Part shown: positions 22,775 to 37,324 of the stretch, piece by piece
Position numbering within the stretch: position 1 is the first letter of the stretch
Layout of the letters: each line of letters opens with the position of its first letter
Origin: Hirsutella rhossiliensis
Lineage: Eukaryota; Ascomycota; Sordariomycetes; Hypocreales; Ophiocordycipitaceae
Direction of reading: 5' to 3'
Assembly (NCBI RefSeq): GCF_020360975.1
Contig: NW_025408668.1
Coordinates: 5,208,001-5,272,000, forward strand
DNA length: 64,000 nucleotides
Notes under the pieces: generated by a model
Told to the model about the DNA's origin: nothing
The model's input: the letters and a program-made list of their open reading frames with translations, nothing else
The model's database searches: none
Made by a program: the position numbers and the translations under genes

Positions 22775-24190
22775 TTAAAAGCTCTTATTTAGTATAATAC
22801 CGCGTTACTCTAAGTAATATCCTAACTATTAATATACCTATATAGTAAGCTAGATTAACTAACTCTAAAGCTACTATATTACCTTAGGATATAATAAGCG
22901 AGATTATTACCCTTTAATATAAGGTATAGTTACTTAGGAATAAAGGAGGTAATAAATAAGTTAGGGACCTTAAAAAAGTAGTTAAACTAAAATAGCTAGG
23001 ACTATTTAATAGTACTTATAGTATGCTTTAAGACTTTCTTACTTAACTTAAGGCCTATTATTAGTTTTACCTTACTAAACTCTTAGACCTAGTTAAAAAG
23101 GTGCTTTATATAGGAAATTATTTATCTAGAATAGTACTTACTTAGTTTAGACTTATTATAAGGGATTTTCTCGATAACTAACTAGCGCGATAAGATAATA
23201 AGATAAATAAAGTCTTTATTAGTTTCTAAGGATTTAAAGAAGCTATTATAAAGGTATTTAAAATAACTAATAAGGAATAAGAGTTTAAATAGAAACTTTA
23301 AGAACTTTAATAAAGGATCTTAGTATTAGATTATATTATAAAGTTTTATTAAGTTACCTTAAAACTTAATTAAGATAACGAACCTCTTATATTATAATTC
23401 TATAATAAGCTTAAAGAAGAAGTTAAAAACGAGCTTTATAAGGAAAATCGACTTAATAACCTCTTAGACTATATTACTATAATAGTATAAGTTAATAATA
23501 AATAGTATACGCGACGCTAAGAAAAGAAATAAGGAAGAGGAAACTAAAACCCTTCTTATAAGAATAATTTTAACTAACGCGCTAACTATAAAAAGAAGCG
23601 TAAAACTCCTATTACCTATACCTATATAATTAACTTAGGTAGGATAGATTTAAATATAATATAGAAAAGTAAAGGAAAGTATTTTAACTATAGGAAACTT
23701 AAATATTACTTTAAAGAATATAGATAACCTTATAAAGAGAAGAAAATATACTAAGTACTAGCCTTAAAAGGTAAGAGATACCTAAACGCTATTAATAGAT
23801 AGGAACTAAAGTATAAACTCCTTAGTTAGACTATATACTATAATAATAAATATCTAATATACCTAAGCAATAAGACTAGTATTAAATAGTTCTTAAAGCT
23901 ATTAAAGAAAACCCTTATAATAATATAATAAAGGGATCTTAAAATATAGAAATAAGTTAAATTTATAGAAATAAAATACCTTTATCTTAAAAGAGTCTTT
24001 TAAGACTAAATTAAGAAAAATAGTAAATAATTTTAAGAAGATATATAGAATAAAAATCGATAATAGTAATAGGCAGTCTATAAATAATATAATAAAGAAG
24101 ATAAAAATATAGCCCTTATACTTATAAAACTTAGATAATAACTTAAAGAAAAAGAATAAAGTATCGATAATATAAGCTTTAAAGAATAAG
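22775..24190 (+). pseudogene. A2 gag remnant
   Basis: A broken Gag frame colinear with A1 (30,590-31,860) and A3 (61,070-61,880), running from the region after the 5' LTR through the zinc-knuckle region to ctttaaagaataag, where element B is inserted. Knuckle cysteine codons have become Tyr (TGT to TAT). Stops are frequent in every frame. Confidence 0.75.
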
Positions 24191-24376
24191 TATAAAAGTC
24201 TTTAACTATTATAGGTTATAGGCTTAGGCTACGGCCTAAGCTATATAGTTACGTATAGAGGGCCGGATCCTATATATATATATATAGGCTAGCTACGTAT
24301 AGGAGAGCTCTATATAGCTTATTAATATTATCCTATAGACGGCACCTATATATACGCCTTTACTTACTCCGTAATA
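24191..24376 (+). repeat. 5' LTR of element B
   Basis: 186 bp, starting tataaaagtc (TG changed to TA) and ending gtaata, aligned full length with 38795-38980; differences are mostly transitions. Confidence 0.88.
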
Positions 24377-24599
24377 GTATAAGCTATTAACTAATAAATC
24401 TAATAGATATCTCTCTAAAGAGGGCGCTTCTCCCTCGAGGAAGTACTCCGCCCCTCCCTAGATAGATAGGAAGTATCGTAGCTATCTTAAAAGCGATTAA
24501 AAGCGCGACGGCTAGCGAGAAGGACGAGGTTCTCGCTATACTAAGAGAGCCGTCTACGAGACTAGCTTTAACCCCTACGACCTCCGTAACGCTAGTTAT

Positions 24600-27500
24600 A
24601 GCGGCGATACTACCGACGTAGAAGCCGCTCCCTTAACCGACTTAGGATAGTAAGCTAGAGTCCTTTTACTTCTTCCTTAGCTAGCTATAGACAAAGTTTA
24701 TAACCGACGAGAAATAGGGCCTAAATAGCTATCGCGATATAGCGTAGTATTTGCTTCTCTATACGCTACCGGAGCCCTAGATATAGTAGATCTCTAGATT
24801 TTAAGATAAGGGCGGCCCTAAGGGTAAACGCGACCTATAAGACTTCTTCTAATACCTTATATATATATTCGGCAACGTATAAGAGTAGGAGAAGGTATAA
24901 GATAGGCTATAGACCCTTAAGTAAAGAGATAGATAAACCTTTAGCGAATTCCTTCTTAATTTTAAAGAGACGCTCTTATAAGTAGCGGGGACTATAGTAT
25001 AGGAAGATAGCGCGAAGCTTATATAGCTATAGAATTTAATTACGCCGGCCTTATAAGAGCTACTTATCCCTATAATTATACTTACTAACTATAGCGAGTA
25101 TATAAGCTAGTTAATAAAGGTAGCTTAGGGCTATAAATAGACGCTATATTTCTAGAAGCTCTATAAGCGCACGCTATATAGTAGCGATAGGATTACCGCC
25201 CCTTTATAAGATAAATAACTAGCTATCGATATAAATAGGGATACCTTAATATCGGCTACCTATATAGACCGGGCTAAACGCGGTAAGAAGACGCCGTCGA
25301 CTACCCCTTATACCGCCCCGCACTCTAAGTAGCGGGCGAAGTAGGTAATAAGCGAGGAAATTAGGAAGAGGAAGGCTAATAGCTGCTACTTACGTTACGG
25401 AGTATCTATATACTTTATATTAAAATGCCCCTTCCTTTTAGCTAAGCGGCCTATAGTAGTTTAAGTAGTAAAGATAGAACCGCTCCTCGCTTTAGATAAT
25501 AAGGAGGACTCCGCCCCCCTAGGCCTAGAGGAAAAAGAGTAGCTCTAGAGTAAAGATAGGCTCCGGAGCCCTAATTACTAGTACTAGTAAGGGAGAAGGA
25601 GGAATTATCCGCTTATATAAAAGAAGAGCCTACTTTAATATAGGTTATAATTAATAACTTCTTACCTATTACCGCCCTTATAAATAAGGGCTACTAGTAC
25701 TACGCTATAGTTAACGAGGCGCTTACGTAAGAGATATAAGTACTAGTAGAAAAGATTGCCTTAAGGTAAGTAAAGGGCGCCTTAAGCGCGATAAAGGGTA
25801 TAGTAATTAAGGGTATTATATAGCTAGCTATAGAGGTCGACGGTTACTATAAGCTTATCGTAGCTTATATAATCCCTTAACTAAATTTCCTTAATCCTTA
25901 GGAAACCTTAGTTATTATATATAGAGTTATACTCGGTTTTATATTAAAGGAAGCTATAGTTTAGGCCTATATAATAATAGGTCCGCTATAATAACGGTTC
26001 CGTAGGCATAGGACTAAGCGTATAAGCTTTATACTTAGTATAAGAAGTCCTTACCTCTATCTTTATAAGAACTATATAATAAGTAAAGCGGGGGTAAGGC
26101 CGGGCAGCGGCTAATATAGCGGTCTACGTAGTTAGCTTAGTAGATATCGATAAGGCCCTCTAGATAAAGAAGCTAAAGTCGCCCTTTAAGCTATAGTAGT
26201 AGATACTAGAGCGCTTTTACGACCTCTTATTACTATTTAAGTCCTAGGAAGTAGATAAGCTTAACCTATATAAGCTAAGGGTAGACTATAGGATCGTACT
26301 TTATACTAATAAGAAAGGGTAAGAACTACCTATACTATTTAAGCCGCTATATAGTATATTATATATAGAGCTACTAGTACTAAAGAAGACGCTAAGGGAC
26401 CTCTTAAATAAGGGTTTTATTTAAGTAAGTAGCTTTAAAGTAAGAGCGCCGGTCTTATTTATATATAAACTAAGGGGCAGGATATAGTTTTATTACGACT
26501 ATAGGGCTCTAAACGTAATTATAAGGCTAGACTACTACCCCTTACCCTTAATCTTAGATACGCTTTATAACCTTTTAAAGGTAAAGTAGTTTATAAAGCT
26601 AGATATAAAATAGGCGTTTTATAAGGTATAGATCTTAGAGGGTAATAAGTAAAAGATAGCGTTCTATATACGCTATAGCTTATTTAAGTAGCTTATAATG
26701 CCCTTTAGCCTCTTAGGAGCGCTTACTACCTTCTAGTATTATATTAATAATATACTTTAAGACTTCCTTAATAAGTTCGCCTCTATATATATAGATAATA
26801 TCCTTATCTATATAAGCGGCTCCTATAAGGACTATATATAGAAAGTATAAAGGGTCCTAGAGCGCCTCTAACTTTATAGGCTCTACCTTAACTTAAATAA
26901 GTACGAATTTAGGGTTAAGAGGGTTAAGTACCTAGGCTTTATTATCTATATAGGCATAGGTATATAAGCGGATCTTATAAAGATCTAAGCGATCTAAGAC
27001 TAAGCGGCCCTAACTATATAGATAGGTATATAGAGCTTCCTTAAGTTCGCGAACTATTATAGGATATTTATTAAGGGCTTCTCTTATATTATAAGTCCCT
27101 TAAACGAGATTACTAGGAAACGGACCGCTTTTTATTAAGGGCCTATATAGGAAGGAGCGTTCTATACGCTTAAGGACCTATTCTTATAGGCCTTAATACT
27201 ACTTTAGTAGGACTTTAACTAGTCTACGTTAATCGAAGCGGACTATAGCGGCTAGGCACTTAAAGGAACGCTCTTTTAAGAGGTAGATAGGTAAAAGTAA
27301 CTAATAGCGTTCTACTCCTATAAGCTAACCTTAATAGAGCGGAATTACGCTATTTACGATAAAGAGATACTAGCGATTATTAACTACCTTAAGTAATAGT
27401 AAGTAAAGCTCTAGAGCTATAAGAGCTTCGAGGTTCTTATAGACTATAGGAATCTTAAGTACTTTATAACCTACTAGTACCTCTTAGAACGGTAAGCCTA

Positions 27501-29400
27501 CTAAGTAGAGTATCTCTTATACTTTAACTTCTTAATTAAGTACCGGCTAAAGCGGGACTTTATAGTCCTAGATACGCTTTCTTAAAGGGATTAAGACCGG
27601 CTAACGGGAGCGGATATTAAGGCCTAGGATCTATAGCTTATCCCGTAAGAAGCGCTACGGACTTATATAGGAGCTTCCTTAGTAGAGGAAGGCGCGGCGC
27701 TAACGGATAAGCCTTCCCCTATACCTTCGCCTTAGCCTAGTAAGGAGGGATAGACCGGCCTAAGGGCGCGTGCGGTATAGGTATTCTAAGATAAGGTCTT
27801 TTAGCGCTTATAAGATAGGATATTATCTCTAGACCGTACTTACGAGAGCGTACGCCGCGCTATTAAGTCCGGCGCTTAACGCTTTAATCTAAAGCTAAAG
27901 CTAAAGGTATAAGTAGCTAACTATTATATTAACTTATAAGGGCATCTATATTCGCGGGGGAGACTATAGGTACCGGGCGCGCTATATACTATAGAAGCTA
28001 GGGAGAAGGATAGACCGCTAGAGCTAAATAAATAAAATAAGCTCCGAGGGAAGCTAGTCTAGCTTATCTATAACTCTAGTATCGTAGGCTACCTAAGTAG
28101 GTAGGGTATAGTAGTAGGCCTCGCGAGGGATTTCTACTAGCCCCTCTTATAGTATTATATTTACCGCTTCCTCTATAACTATAATATCTATAGCCGTACT
28201 AAGATTTAAAGGGTATAGCTTAAGGGGCTACTTAAGTAGCTTTTAGTACCTAACTAGTTCTATACGTATATATAGATAGACTTTATAATAGACCTCTTAC
28301 TTATAAAGGGCGGTAACTACTATATATAGGTAATTAAGGACCGACTTAGTAAGTCTATAGTATTAAAGCTAATACCGTTTATAAATATAGAGTCTTATAT
28401 AGAGCGCTTCCTATAGTACTAGGCCTACTTATATAGCTAGCTAGCTTTTATTATAAGTAATAAGGGATCGAATTAAACTAGCCGCTTTTAATAGTACCTA
28501 TACTAGCTACTTTAGATTATATAGCTACTTAGTATAGTATATTACTTATAGACTAATAGAGGGCCTAAGAGGGTTAACTAGGAGGCGTAGGCTTACTTAT
28601 AGGCTATTATAGCCTATAACTAAGTAAACTAAGGCCGGTAGCTCCCCGCGGCCTAACTTACGTTAAATAGTAAACTATATACCTCTATTAAGATAGCCCC
28701 TTTCTTTATAATATATAGCTTCGAACTACCCTTACTAGTTCCCTTTACTATAGATATAGTAGCGGAGTAGTATAGTAATTCGTTACTAGAGGGCCGCGCC
28801 TTTATATTTATATAAAAGCTATAAGAGACTATAGATTATTACTAATCCGCGATAGCCGCCGCGGCGTAAGATTAAGAGCGGTACGCTAATAAGACTAAGG
28901 CCCTAGTAGATAGGTTTATAGTAAGAGATAAGGTATAGCTAGGCCTCTATAACTATAGGTCGGTATAGCTAAAGAAAAAGCTTAATTAGCTATATATAAA
29001 GTTTATAATATAGAGGGTTATTAGCCTATAGGTTATAGAGCTTAATAGTCTCTTAATAAGGGTTTATAATAAGATTAACTTAGACTTCTTTTATAGAGCC
29101 TCCTTTAACCTACTACCTAGATAAGAAGTAGTAGACGCTTAACCGCTTATAATTAAGGTAGAGGGAGAGAATAAGTTTAAGGTTAAAGAGATATAGGCTA
29201 CGCGCTAGAAAAAGGTTAGTAAAGGGAAACGCTAGGAGGTCCTCGTTAAGTAGCACGGGTATCTCGACCTTATATAAGAACTTATATATAAGTTTATAGG
29301 AACTATAGCCCTTAATAAGTTTAAAGCCTTATTTAAAACGGTAGATAAGAACGATAAACTAATAGACTACTAATAGTAGCTTAAGCTAAGACTATAAAGT
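24600..29400 (+). pseudogene. Element B gag-pol remnant
   Basis: One broken reading direction can be followed through Gag, protease, RT, RNase H, integrase and a C-terminal chromodomain-like segment. RT blocks visible are DYRALNVITRLDYYPLPLI, KQFIKLDI, AFYKVQI and YIDNILIY, the last near 26,790. RNase H shows YAIYDKEILAI. Stops are TAA/TAG at positions expected for Gln or Trp. The second Asp of the RT dyad is Asn. Confidence 0.85.
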
Positions 29401-29462
29401 AAGTAAAGTAAAGTAAGTAGTTACGATAACGCGAGCGTAATAATATAAGTAGAGATAAAAAT

Positions 29463-29957
29463 AGCGTTTATTTTAAGGCAGAGCCCTTAGACTACCTAGA
29501 CCTACTCCTTATCCTTATCGTCGTCCTTATCTTTATCCTCGTCGTCCTCCTCTACCTTATTAGCGGCGGCGGCGCTCTCTAGGGCGCTTAGGCGGCCCTT
29601 TAAGCCCGCGAGCTAGTCGGCGGTAGCGGCGGCTCCGGGGGCTCTAGGAGCAGGGGGGGCCTAGCTAATAGTAGCGGCGGGGGGGGGGGCGGGCACGGCT
29701 AAGGGGACCGCCGATAAGGCAATAAAGGTAGTATCCCTAGTACCGGGAGAGTTAGTAGCGGAAGTAAAAGAGCTAGAAGAGAGGAACTTACTTAGGGATA
29801 AGGCCTTAGCGCTCGAGGGCGCGGAGATTATAGTAGGCGGCGGCGGCGGCGGTAAGGCGCTTCTTAGTAGCCCCCTATACCTACTTATACGCGCCGGTTT
29901 TCTAAGCTAACGCTATAGCGAGTAGGATAGGAGGCGCTGCCTTATAGGCGCGGCCGG
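29463..29957 (-). pseudogene. Antisense GC-rich frame in the element B tail, distal part
   Basis: Between B's pol and its 3' LTR the minus strand reads as an Ala/Pro-rich protein ending in an acidic, coiled-coil-like tail with KVEEDDEDKDKDDDKDKE. It appears to continue from 37,802-38,360 once A1 is removed; the frame is open across the A1 insertion point. Stops are TAG at likely Trp codons, and an 11-bp G run near 29,680 may shift the frame. I do not recognise the protein. Confidence 0.4.
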
Positions 29958-29962
29958 CATAC

Positions 29963-30434
29963 TATTACGACTACGGTTAGCGGGCCGTAGGAGAGCCGGC
30001 TACGTTTACGTAATAAGGCGGCTCGGAATAATAGTTAGGATAAGAAGTTACTTAAGCTTAACTTACTTAAAGCGTATATAAGCTAAGTAAGCCTTATATA
30101 GATAGATTACTACTTAAGAGCATAGCTTATAAGTAAGCTATAGTAAGCTATAAAGGGGATTATAGCTAGGACCGTGATTTAAAGATAGTCTCTATAAGTA
30201 TATATAGCTACCTACTTTTACTCTTTTAAATAAATAGCTCTCTAGCTTTTAATATAGATCTTTAATACGATTCTATCTCTAATTTTAATTACCTAGTTAT
30301 AGTCTACGGTCTATAACCTTTAACTTATTACTAACGTAATATACTTATTATTACTTAGACTATGCCCTATTATATCTATTAATATAAACCCTTCGATAGG
30401 TTTATCTCTTAGGAATAATACTAGTTATTATATA
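29963..30434 (+). repeat. 5' LTR of A1
   Basis: 472 bp starting tattacgac (TG to TA) and ending ttatata. It aligns without length change to 37325-37796; the differences seen are transitions, many of them CG against TA. Confidence 0.9.
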
Positions 30435-30589
30435 TTAAAAGCTCTTATTTAGTATAATACCGCGTTACTTTAAGTAATATTATAACTATTAATATACCTA
30501 TATAGTAAACTAGATTAACTAACTCTAGAGCTACTATATCGCCTTAAGATATAATACGCGAGATTATTACCCTTCGATATAAGGTATAG

Positions 30590-31860
30590 TTACTTAGGAA
30601 TAGAGGAGGCAACGGATAAGTTAAGGACCTTAGAGAAGTAGTTAAACTAAAATAGCTAGGGCTATTTAACGGTACTTATAATACGCTTTAAGACTTTCTT
30701 ACTTAACTTAAGGCCTATTACCGGTTTTACCCTATAAAACTCTTAGACCTAGTTAAAAAGGTACTCTATATAAGAAATTATTTATTTAGAATAGTACTCG
30801 CTTAGTTTAGACCTATTATAAGGGATTTTCTTAATAACTAACTAGTATAATAAGATAATAAGATAGATAAAGTCTTTACTAGTTTCTAAGGATTTAAAGA
30901 AGCTATTATAAAGGTATTTAGAATAACTAATAAGGAATAAGAAGCTAAATAAAAACTTTAAGAACTCTAATAAAGGATCTTAATATTAGATTATACTATA
31001 AAGTTCCGTTAAGTTACTTTAAAGCTTAATTAAGATAACGAACCCTTTATATTACGATTCTACGATAGGCTTAAAGAAAAAGTTAAGGATAAGCTCTATA
31101 AGGAAAATTAACCTAATAACCTCTTAAACTATATTACTATAGTAGTATAAATCGATAATAGATAGTATACGCGACGCTAAGAAAAGAAATAAGGAAGAGG
31201 AAACTAAAACCCTTCTTATAGGAATAACTTTAACCAACGCGCTAACTATAAAAAGAAGCGTAAAACTCTTATTACCTATACCTATATAACTAACTTAAGT
31301 AAGATAGATCTAGATATAATATAGAAAAGTAAAGGAAAGTGTTTTAACTATAGGAAACTTAGATATTACTCTAAGAAATATAGATAACCTTATAAGGAGA
31401 AGAAAGCTTACTAAGTACTAGCCCTAGAAAGTAAGAAATACTTAAATGCTATTAATAGATAGGAACTAAAGTATAAACTCCTTAGTTAAACTATATACTA
31501 CGACGATAAATATATAGTATACTTAAGCGATAAGAATAGTACTAGATAGTTCTTAAAGCTATTAAAGAAAACCCTTATAATAATATAATAAAGGGATCTT
31601 AAAATATAAAAATAAGTTAAATTTATAAAACTAAAATACCCTTATCTTAAAAGAGTCTCTTAAGACTAGATTAGGAAGAACGGTAAATAATTCTAGGAAG
31701 ATATATAAAATAAAAATCGATAATAATAATAGGTAGTTTATAAATAATATAGTAAAAAAGATATAAATATAGCCCTTATACTTACGAAACTTTAATAATA
31801 ACTTAAAGAGGAATAATAAAGTATCGATAATATAAGCTTTAAAAAATAAGAAATACTTAG
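30590..31860 (+). pseudogene. A1 gag remnant with zinc knuckle
   Basis: A broken Gag frame colinear with the A2 and A3 copies. Near 31,339 a CCHC-type knuckle is recognisable as KCFNYRKLRYYSKKYRQPY, in which later Cys codons have become Tyr through TG-to-TA change. Interrupted by many TAA/TAG. Confidence 0.75.
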
Positions 31861-33100
31861 AGAAATAAAGGATAAGAATAAACTTATATTACTATCCTTA
31901 CTACTAAGGGAAAATACTACGATTAAAGAATATACTTTATACTTTAAAGAATTTAAAGAAATACTTAAAATTAAAACCTAATAAATACCTTAAATTTTTA
32001 TAGAAAACTAATAAGCTATATTAATTCGGTATTAACCGGTACTATATAAAGGAAACTATACTATAGCTATCGCTATAATCGATACCTTTATAGCTCTATA
32101 ATAAGAATAGTAGCTATAAGGAGAATTTAAAGACGATCTATAAATACTACTTACTTATAAGTACTATAAGTATATTTTATAAATATTATATATTTACCTA
32201 GATAATATAATATACTTTTAAATAAAGGTATAATATAACGCTTTCTTAGTTAGGTTTAAGGGATAAGTACTTTCGAAACCCTACCTAAGTATAGAACTAA
32301 ACTACTAGAAAATCAATTAACGCTACCTAAACGACTAAGTTATATTATTAGAACCTAATTATAATATACTACTTAAATACCGCGATAATTATAGTTTATT
32401 AATAAGATATCTTTTAGAGATATATAAAATCTATAAATATACTAAAATAAAGGAATAGTATAATACTACTTACTTTAAGGTATCCGAACTATTAATCTTT
32501 TAAAAACTTATATAATAAATTAAATATAATAAAGAAGATTATAATAAATATATATACCTAAACTATAAAGTTTATAAATATAAAAAAGTATAAGTATAGT
32601 ATAAACGATATAATAGTATACTAAAAGATTATTAGTAATATATATAAAGGCTATAAGCTATATTTAACTAAGGAAGAATTAATATAGAAATACTATATAT
32701 AAAATAGAAAGATATAGAACGAAAACTTAACCTTTAGTATAAAAATAAATAGAATTATAAAGTATAGTATATAATTAACTATAAAGTAGTATAATATAAA
32801 CGATATAGCGTTAAGAAATAAGAAATCTATAATTAACTATAAGAAATTAGTCTCTTAAGCCTTAATACGATACTATATAACGAAAATATAAAGAAACGAT
32901 ATTAATAATAAATCAAAGAAGAATACTTAAATAAAATAAATAAAGACTAGGTAAAAAATAAGGTATACTATCTATAAAAGGGCTATAGACTAGCACGATA
33001 TAATAAGATCTAAGGACCTTATATATAGTAATAATAAGCTATAGTAACTAAATAGTATTAGATATTTAAATCGCGGGATATTCTATATATATACTTTTAG
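31850..33100 (+). pseudogene. Unassigned coding-like region between gag and protease in A1
   Basis: About 1.2 kb lies between the Gag zinc-knuckle part and protease. In the less mutated A3 copy (61,960-63,250) one frame is largely open, rich in Lys, Gln, Glu and Tyr, and conserved in all three A copies. I recognise no domain. It could be a long Gag extension or a separate protein. Confidence 0.45.
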
Positions 33101-33109
33101 ACTATAGCG

Positions 33110-36100
33110 CGATAAGTAATTATATTTTACCTAGAGTCGTTAATTATTACCGACTTATATAGAGATATAAGAAAGATCTATATAAACTTATAAATATTAA
33201 AGGAGAGGCCTTTAACTATAATAATAGAATTATTAATATAGAGATTAATTACCTTAATATTAATATCTAAGGCTATAACGAATAAGTTAACTTTAATATT
33301 ATAGATATTAAAGAATATAACCTTATATTAAGACTTTTATAGCTATAAGAGAGCAACCTATTAATTAACTAGAAAACTAGCTAGCTATATTAAAATAAAG
33401 ATATAAGTTTCTAGGACTAGTAGATTTAAAAGAAAGTAAAATTTTACGATAATTTAGCTATTAAATATGATAATAAGGATAACCGTTTAAGTAAATTATT
33501 ATAGGCTTTAGTAATATAAGTAAAAATAATAACTAAACTAGCGAATATAATAAAATCGATTAATAAGACCTATATACTAGCTAATATAGCTATATAACCT
33601 AGTATTTAATATAAATAGAATAAAGGATATAATATAAAGATTTAAAGAGTTATTACTACTTTAAGGAAAGACCTTAAATAAATTAATAAAGAGCTTAAGT
33701 TAAGAGAAACTAGCTCTTAAAAGAAAGAATAAAGCCTATAAGATAGAATAAAGAATATCCCCTAGGAATACTAAAAATATAATAAACTCTTTAAAGAAGA
33801 ACTTAAGATAGGGTTACTTAAATATAGCTAATAGGACTATAAAATTTATCTTAAGGATAGAATAACGCTAATATTTTATAAGATCTATAACTTAAACGAA
33901 AAGTAACTATAAACGCTATATAACTACCTTAACGAGAATCTATAAAAGGGATATATATAAACGTTAATATCTAAAGTAAGCTACCTAGTTATATTTATTT
34001 TAAAGAAAAATAGTAAGCTATAACTAATTATCGACTATAAACGCTTAAACGATATTATAATAAAGGACTAAATACTATTATTACTTATATTAGAACTATA
34101 AGATCGACTATATAGTAAAAAATAGTTTATAGCCCTTAATCTTAAAGGCGCCTATAACGTAATATATATAAAAAAGGGATATAAATAGATAATAGCCTTT
34201 AAAATAAAATTTAGACTATTTAAATATCTAGTAATACTATTTAGACTTATAAATATACTAGCTACCTTTTAATAGATAATTAATAATATCCTATATAAAT
34301 ACTTAGATATCTTTATAGTAGTATACTTAGATAATATCCTAATCTTCTTAGATACCTTAGAAGAATATAAAGAATATATCTATAAGGTACTCCGCGTACT
34401 TTAAAATATAAAGTTATTAGTTAAACTAAAGAAAAGTAAGTTCTATATATAAGAAGTAGACTTTCTTAGATATACGATCTTACTAAGAGAGATATAAATA
34501 TAATAAGATAAGATTAACTTAGTTAAAGAATAGCTAACGCTAAAGAACTTTAAGGACGTATAAAGTTTCCTAGGATTTATAAATTACTACTAACGATTTA
34601 TTAAAGATTTTAGAAAGATTATAGTACTACTATACGACTTAATAAAAAAGGAAAAAGAATTTATATAGGACGATAAAGCTAACGAAGCTTTTAAATATAT
34701 TAAAACTATAATTATATAAGAACTAGTCTTAACTACCTTCGATCTAAAATAATAAATCGAACTTAAAACTAATATATTAAACTTTACTTTAAGAGTATAA
34801 ATCAGATAAAAAGATAATAAAAGAAGAATATAACTAATTATATTTTATTCGAAGAAGCTATATAGCGTAGAACTTAATTACCCTATCTATAATAAAGAAT
34901 TCCTTATAATTATTTAAGCTTTTAAGGAATTTTAATACTACCTTCTTAAAAGTAAGTATAAAGTTAAGGTTTATATAGATTATAAAAATATCTTATACTT
35001 TATAATAATATAATAGTTAAATAGATAATAGATCTAATAGGCTAAATACTTATTAGAATTCGACTACGAAATAATCTATAGAAAAGGAATAGAAAATAGT
35101 TAAGCTAATACCTTTAGTCGATAAAGTAACTACGATATAAGGGCACTTATAGCGAAAGGATAACTCCTAAAAATTAACGAAAACGGGAACTACTAGTAAT
35201 AATAGCTAAATATAATATTTAAAGTATAACCTAACGACTTAATATACTAAAAGATCCTAAAATAAATAAAAGAATATAAAGTACTAAGAGGATATAATAT
35301 AGAATATTTAGAAGTTTTAATATATAAAAATAAAATCTAGATACTATTAGTATTATAAGATAAAGTTATATAAGATATATATAAATATTTAATATATAGA
35401 TACTAAGGAGTCTAAAGAATAATAAAACGGATTAAATAATAATATAACTTCTTATAGCTTAAAAAAGTAGTATAATAAGTTATTAAAGAATAAAAACTTT
35501 ATATATAAAGTAAAGCTAAATAATATAAACTATATAAAGAATTATAACCGCTACTAATACTAAAGAAACTATAGGATTTAATAGCTTTTAACTATATTAT
35601 AAAGCTACTACTATTAAAAGAACCTATAACTAACGTTAAGTATAATAGTATATTCGTTATTACTAATAGATTAATAAAGTATAGATACTTTTTACTATAT
35701 AAAGAAGTAAGTAATATAAAAGAGCTAGTATATATATTCCTACGAATAATTATTAATAATTATAGACTACTAAACGAGATTATCTTTAATAAAGGAAGTA
35801 TATTTATAGCTAAATTTTAGTAAACTCTTATAGTATAATTAAGGACGAAATATAAGCTTAGTATAGCTTATTACCTATAAATAGATAGATAAATAAAACG
35901 ACTTAACTAAACGCTTAAATAATATTTATAATACTATATTAGCTATAAATAAAACGATTAAGTTAAATAGCTACTAATAGCGTAACTAGCTTATAATAGC
36001 TTAGTTATAGAAATAACTAAGCTCTTACTAGTATATACTAATTACGGATATAACCTAGAAGTATTTAAGGTTACTCGATAAAGACTATAAGTAGAACGAG

Positions 36101-36600
36101 CGATACTATAAGTAGATTAGCTATAAAAATTATATAAAGAAATATAATAAGAACTTTAATTTATTAAAGAATAAATATCTACTTATTATAATCGGAAAAG
36201 ATTATAAGGACTAATCTTTTAAGAGGGAGATATAGTCTACCTTATATAACGAAATATTAAAATAAAATAACTAAGTAATAAATTAGATTTTAAGAAACTT
36301 AAACCGTTTAAGGTTAAGAAAACTATTTTAAAAGTTAACTATAAACTTTCGCTACTAATAATAATATAGATATACCTAATATTTTATATCTTATTATTAA
36401 AACTAGTACTATAAAACGCTAAACTATAGGATAAAATCGAAGTTAACGATAATTAAGAATATAAAGCTAAATAAATACTAGATATAAGAAAATAAGGTTA
36501 GTAATAAGAATACCTTATTAAGTAAAAGGGATATAGACTAAAAGAAAATACCTAGGAACTACTTAAGTACTTAACCTACTATAGTTTTTTACTTTAATAG
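33110..36600 (+). pseudogene. A1 pol remnant (protease, RT, RNase H, integrase, chromodomain)
   Basis: Protease-like segment with GEAFNYNNRIINIEINYLNI near 33,200. RT blocks: VIFILKKNSKLQLIIDYKRL (near 33,990), ALNLKGAYN, and catalytic VVYLDNILIF near 34,320, where family members have YLDD. RNase H contains YNKEFLIIIQAFKEF. Integrase contains YNSIFVITNRLIKYRYF near 35,640. A chromodomain-like end reads QEYLIK, KGY, ENTQE near 36,500. The order is that of Ty3/gypsy chromoviruses. Confidence 0.87.
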
Positions 36601-37324
36601 TTCTATTAGTAAAATCTACCCTAAGTATTATAAAGTCGCTTAACGAACTAATAGTATTTTAATTAATTATATTAAATCTACCTATAAACTAAATATCGAC
36701 TACTACTTTAGATTCTTAGCGCTTAGCCTTATTAAGGTTATCTAAGGAATAAAAGCCTTAATAGACTATCTTAGTACCCTTTATTTTTAGCTAGCGCTTT
36801 TAATAGTAAAGCTACGCTAAACGAGCTAAGGCTTTATTTAGGTCGGCTTAAGCTTTTAATATTCGCTCCTTAGTAATTTCTTCTTCTTTATTTAATCGAT
36901 CGGACTCTAGATTTATTTAGGATACTAAGAAACATATTAGCTATAAGTAATAAGTAGGATAACGAAGTTACTTATAGGAGCTAATTACTACGCTTAATAT
37001 ATCGTAGGAACGACCCTACTATATATATTTAGTATACTTAGAAGATTTCTCTAGTATTTTATAGTAGAAGCCGCGCGACGAATAAAAAGAATATAGTATA
37101 ACGTCGAAACTAAGATAATTAATAGACTTAGCTAAATAAATACGCTTAAGGGTCTTATAAGAACGATCTTTTAATACGCGACTAAATATACTATTAGTAA
37201 TATATCTTAAGGGATAGAAAGGACGAATAAGGAATATATATATATATAATAAGGGTATATTTATATATAGCGGCTAAGGTAGTAGTAGGTCTTACGGATA
37301 AGACTAAAAGGAAGGGAGATATTA

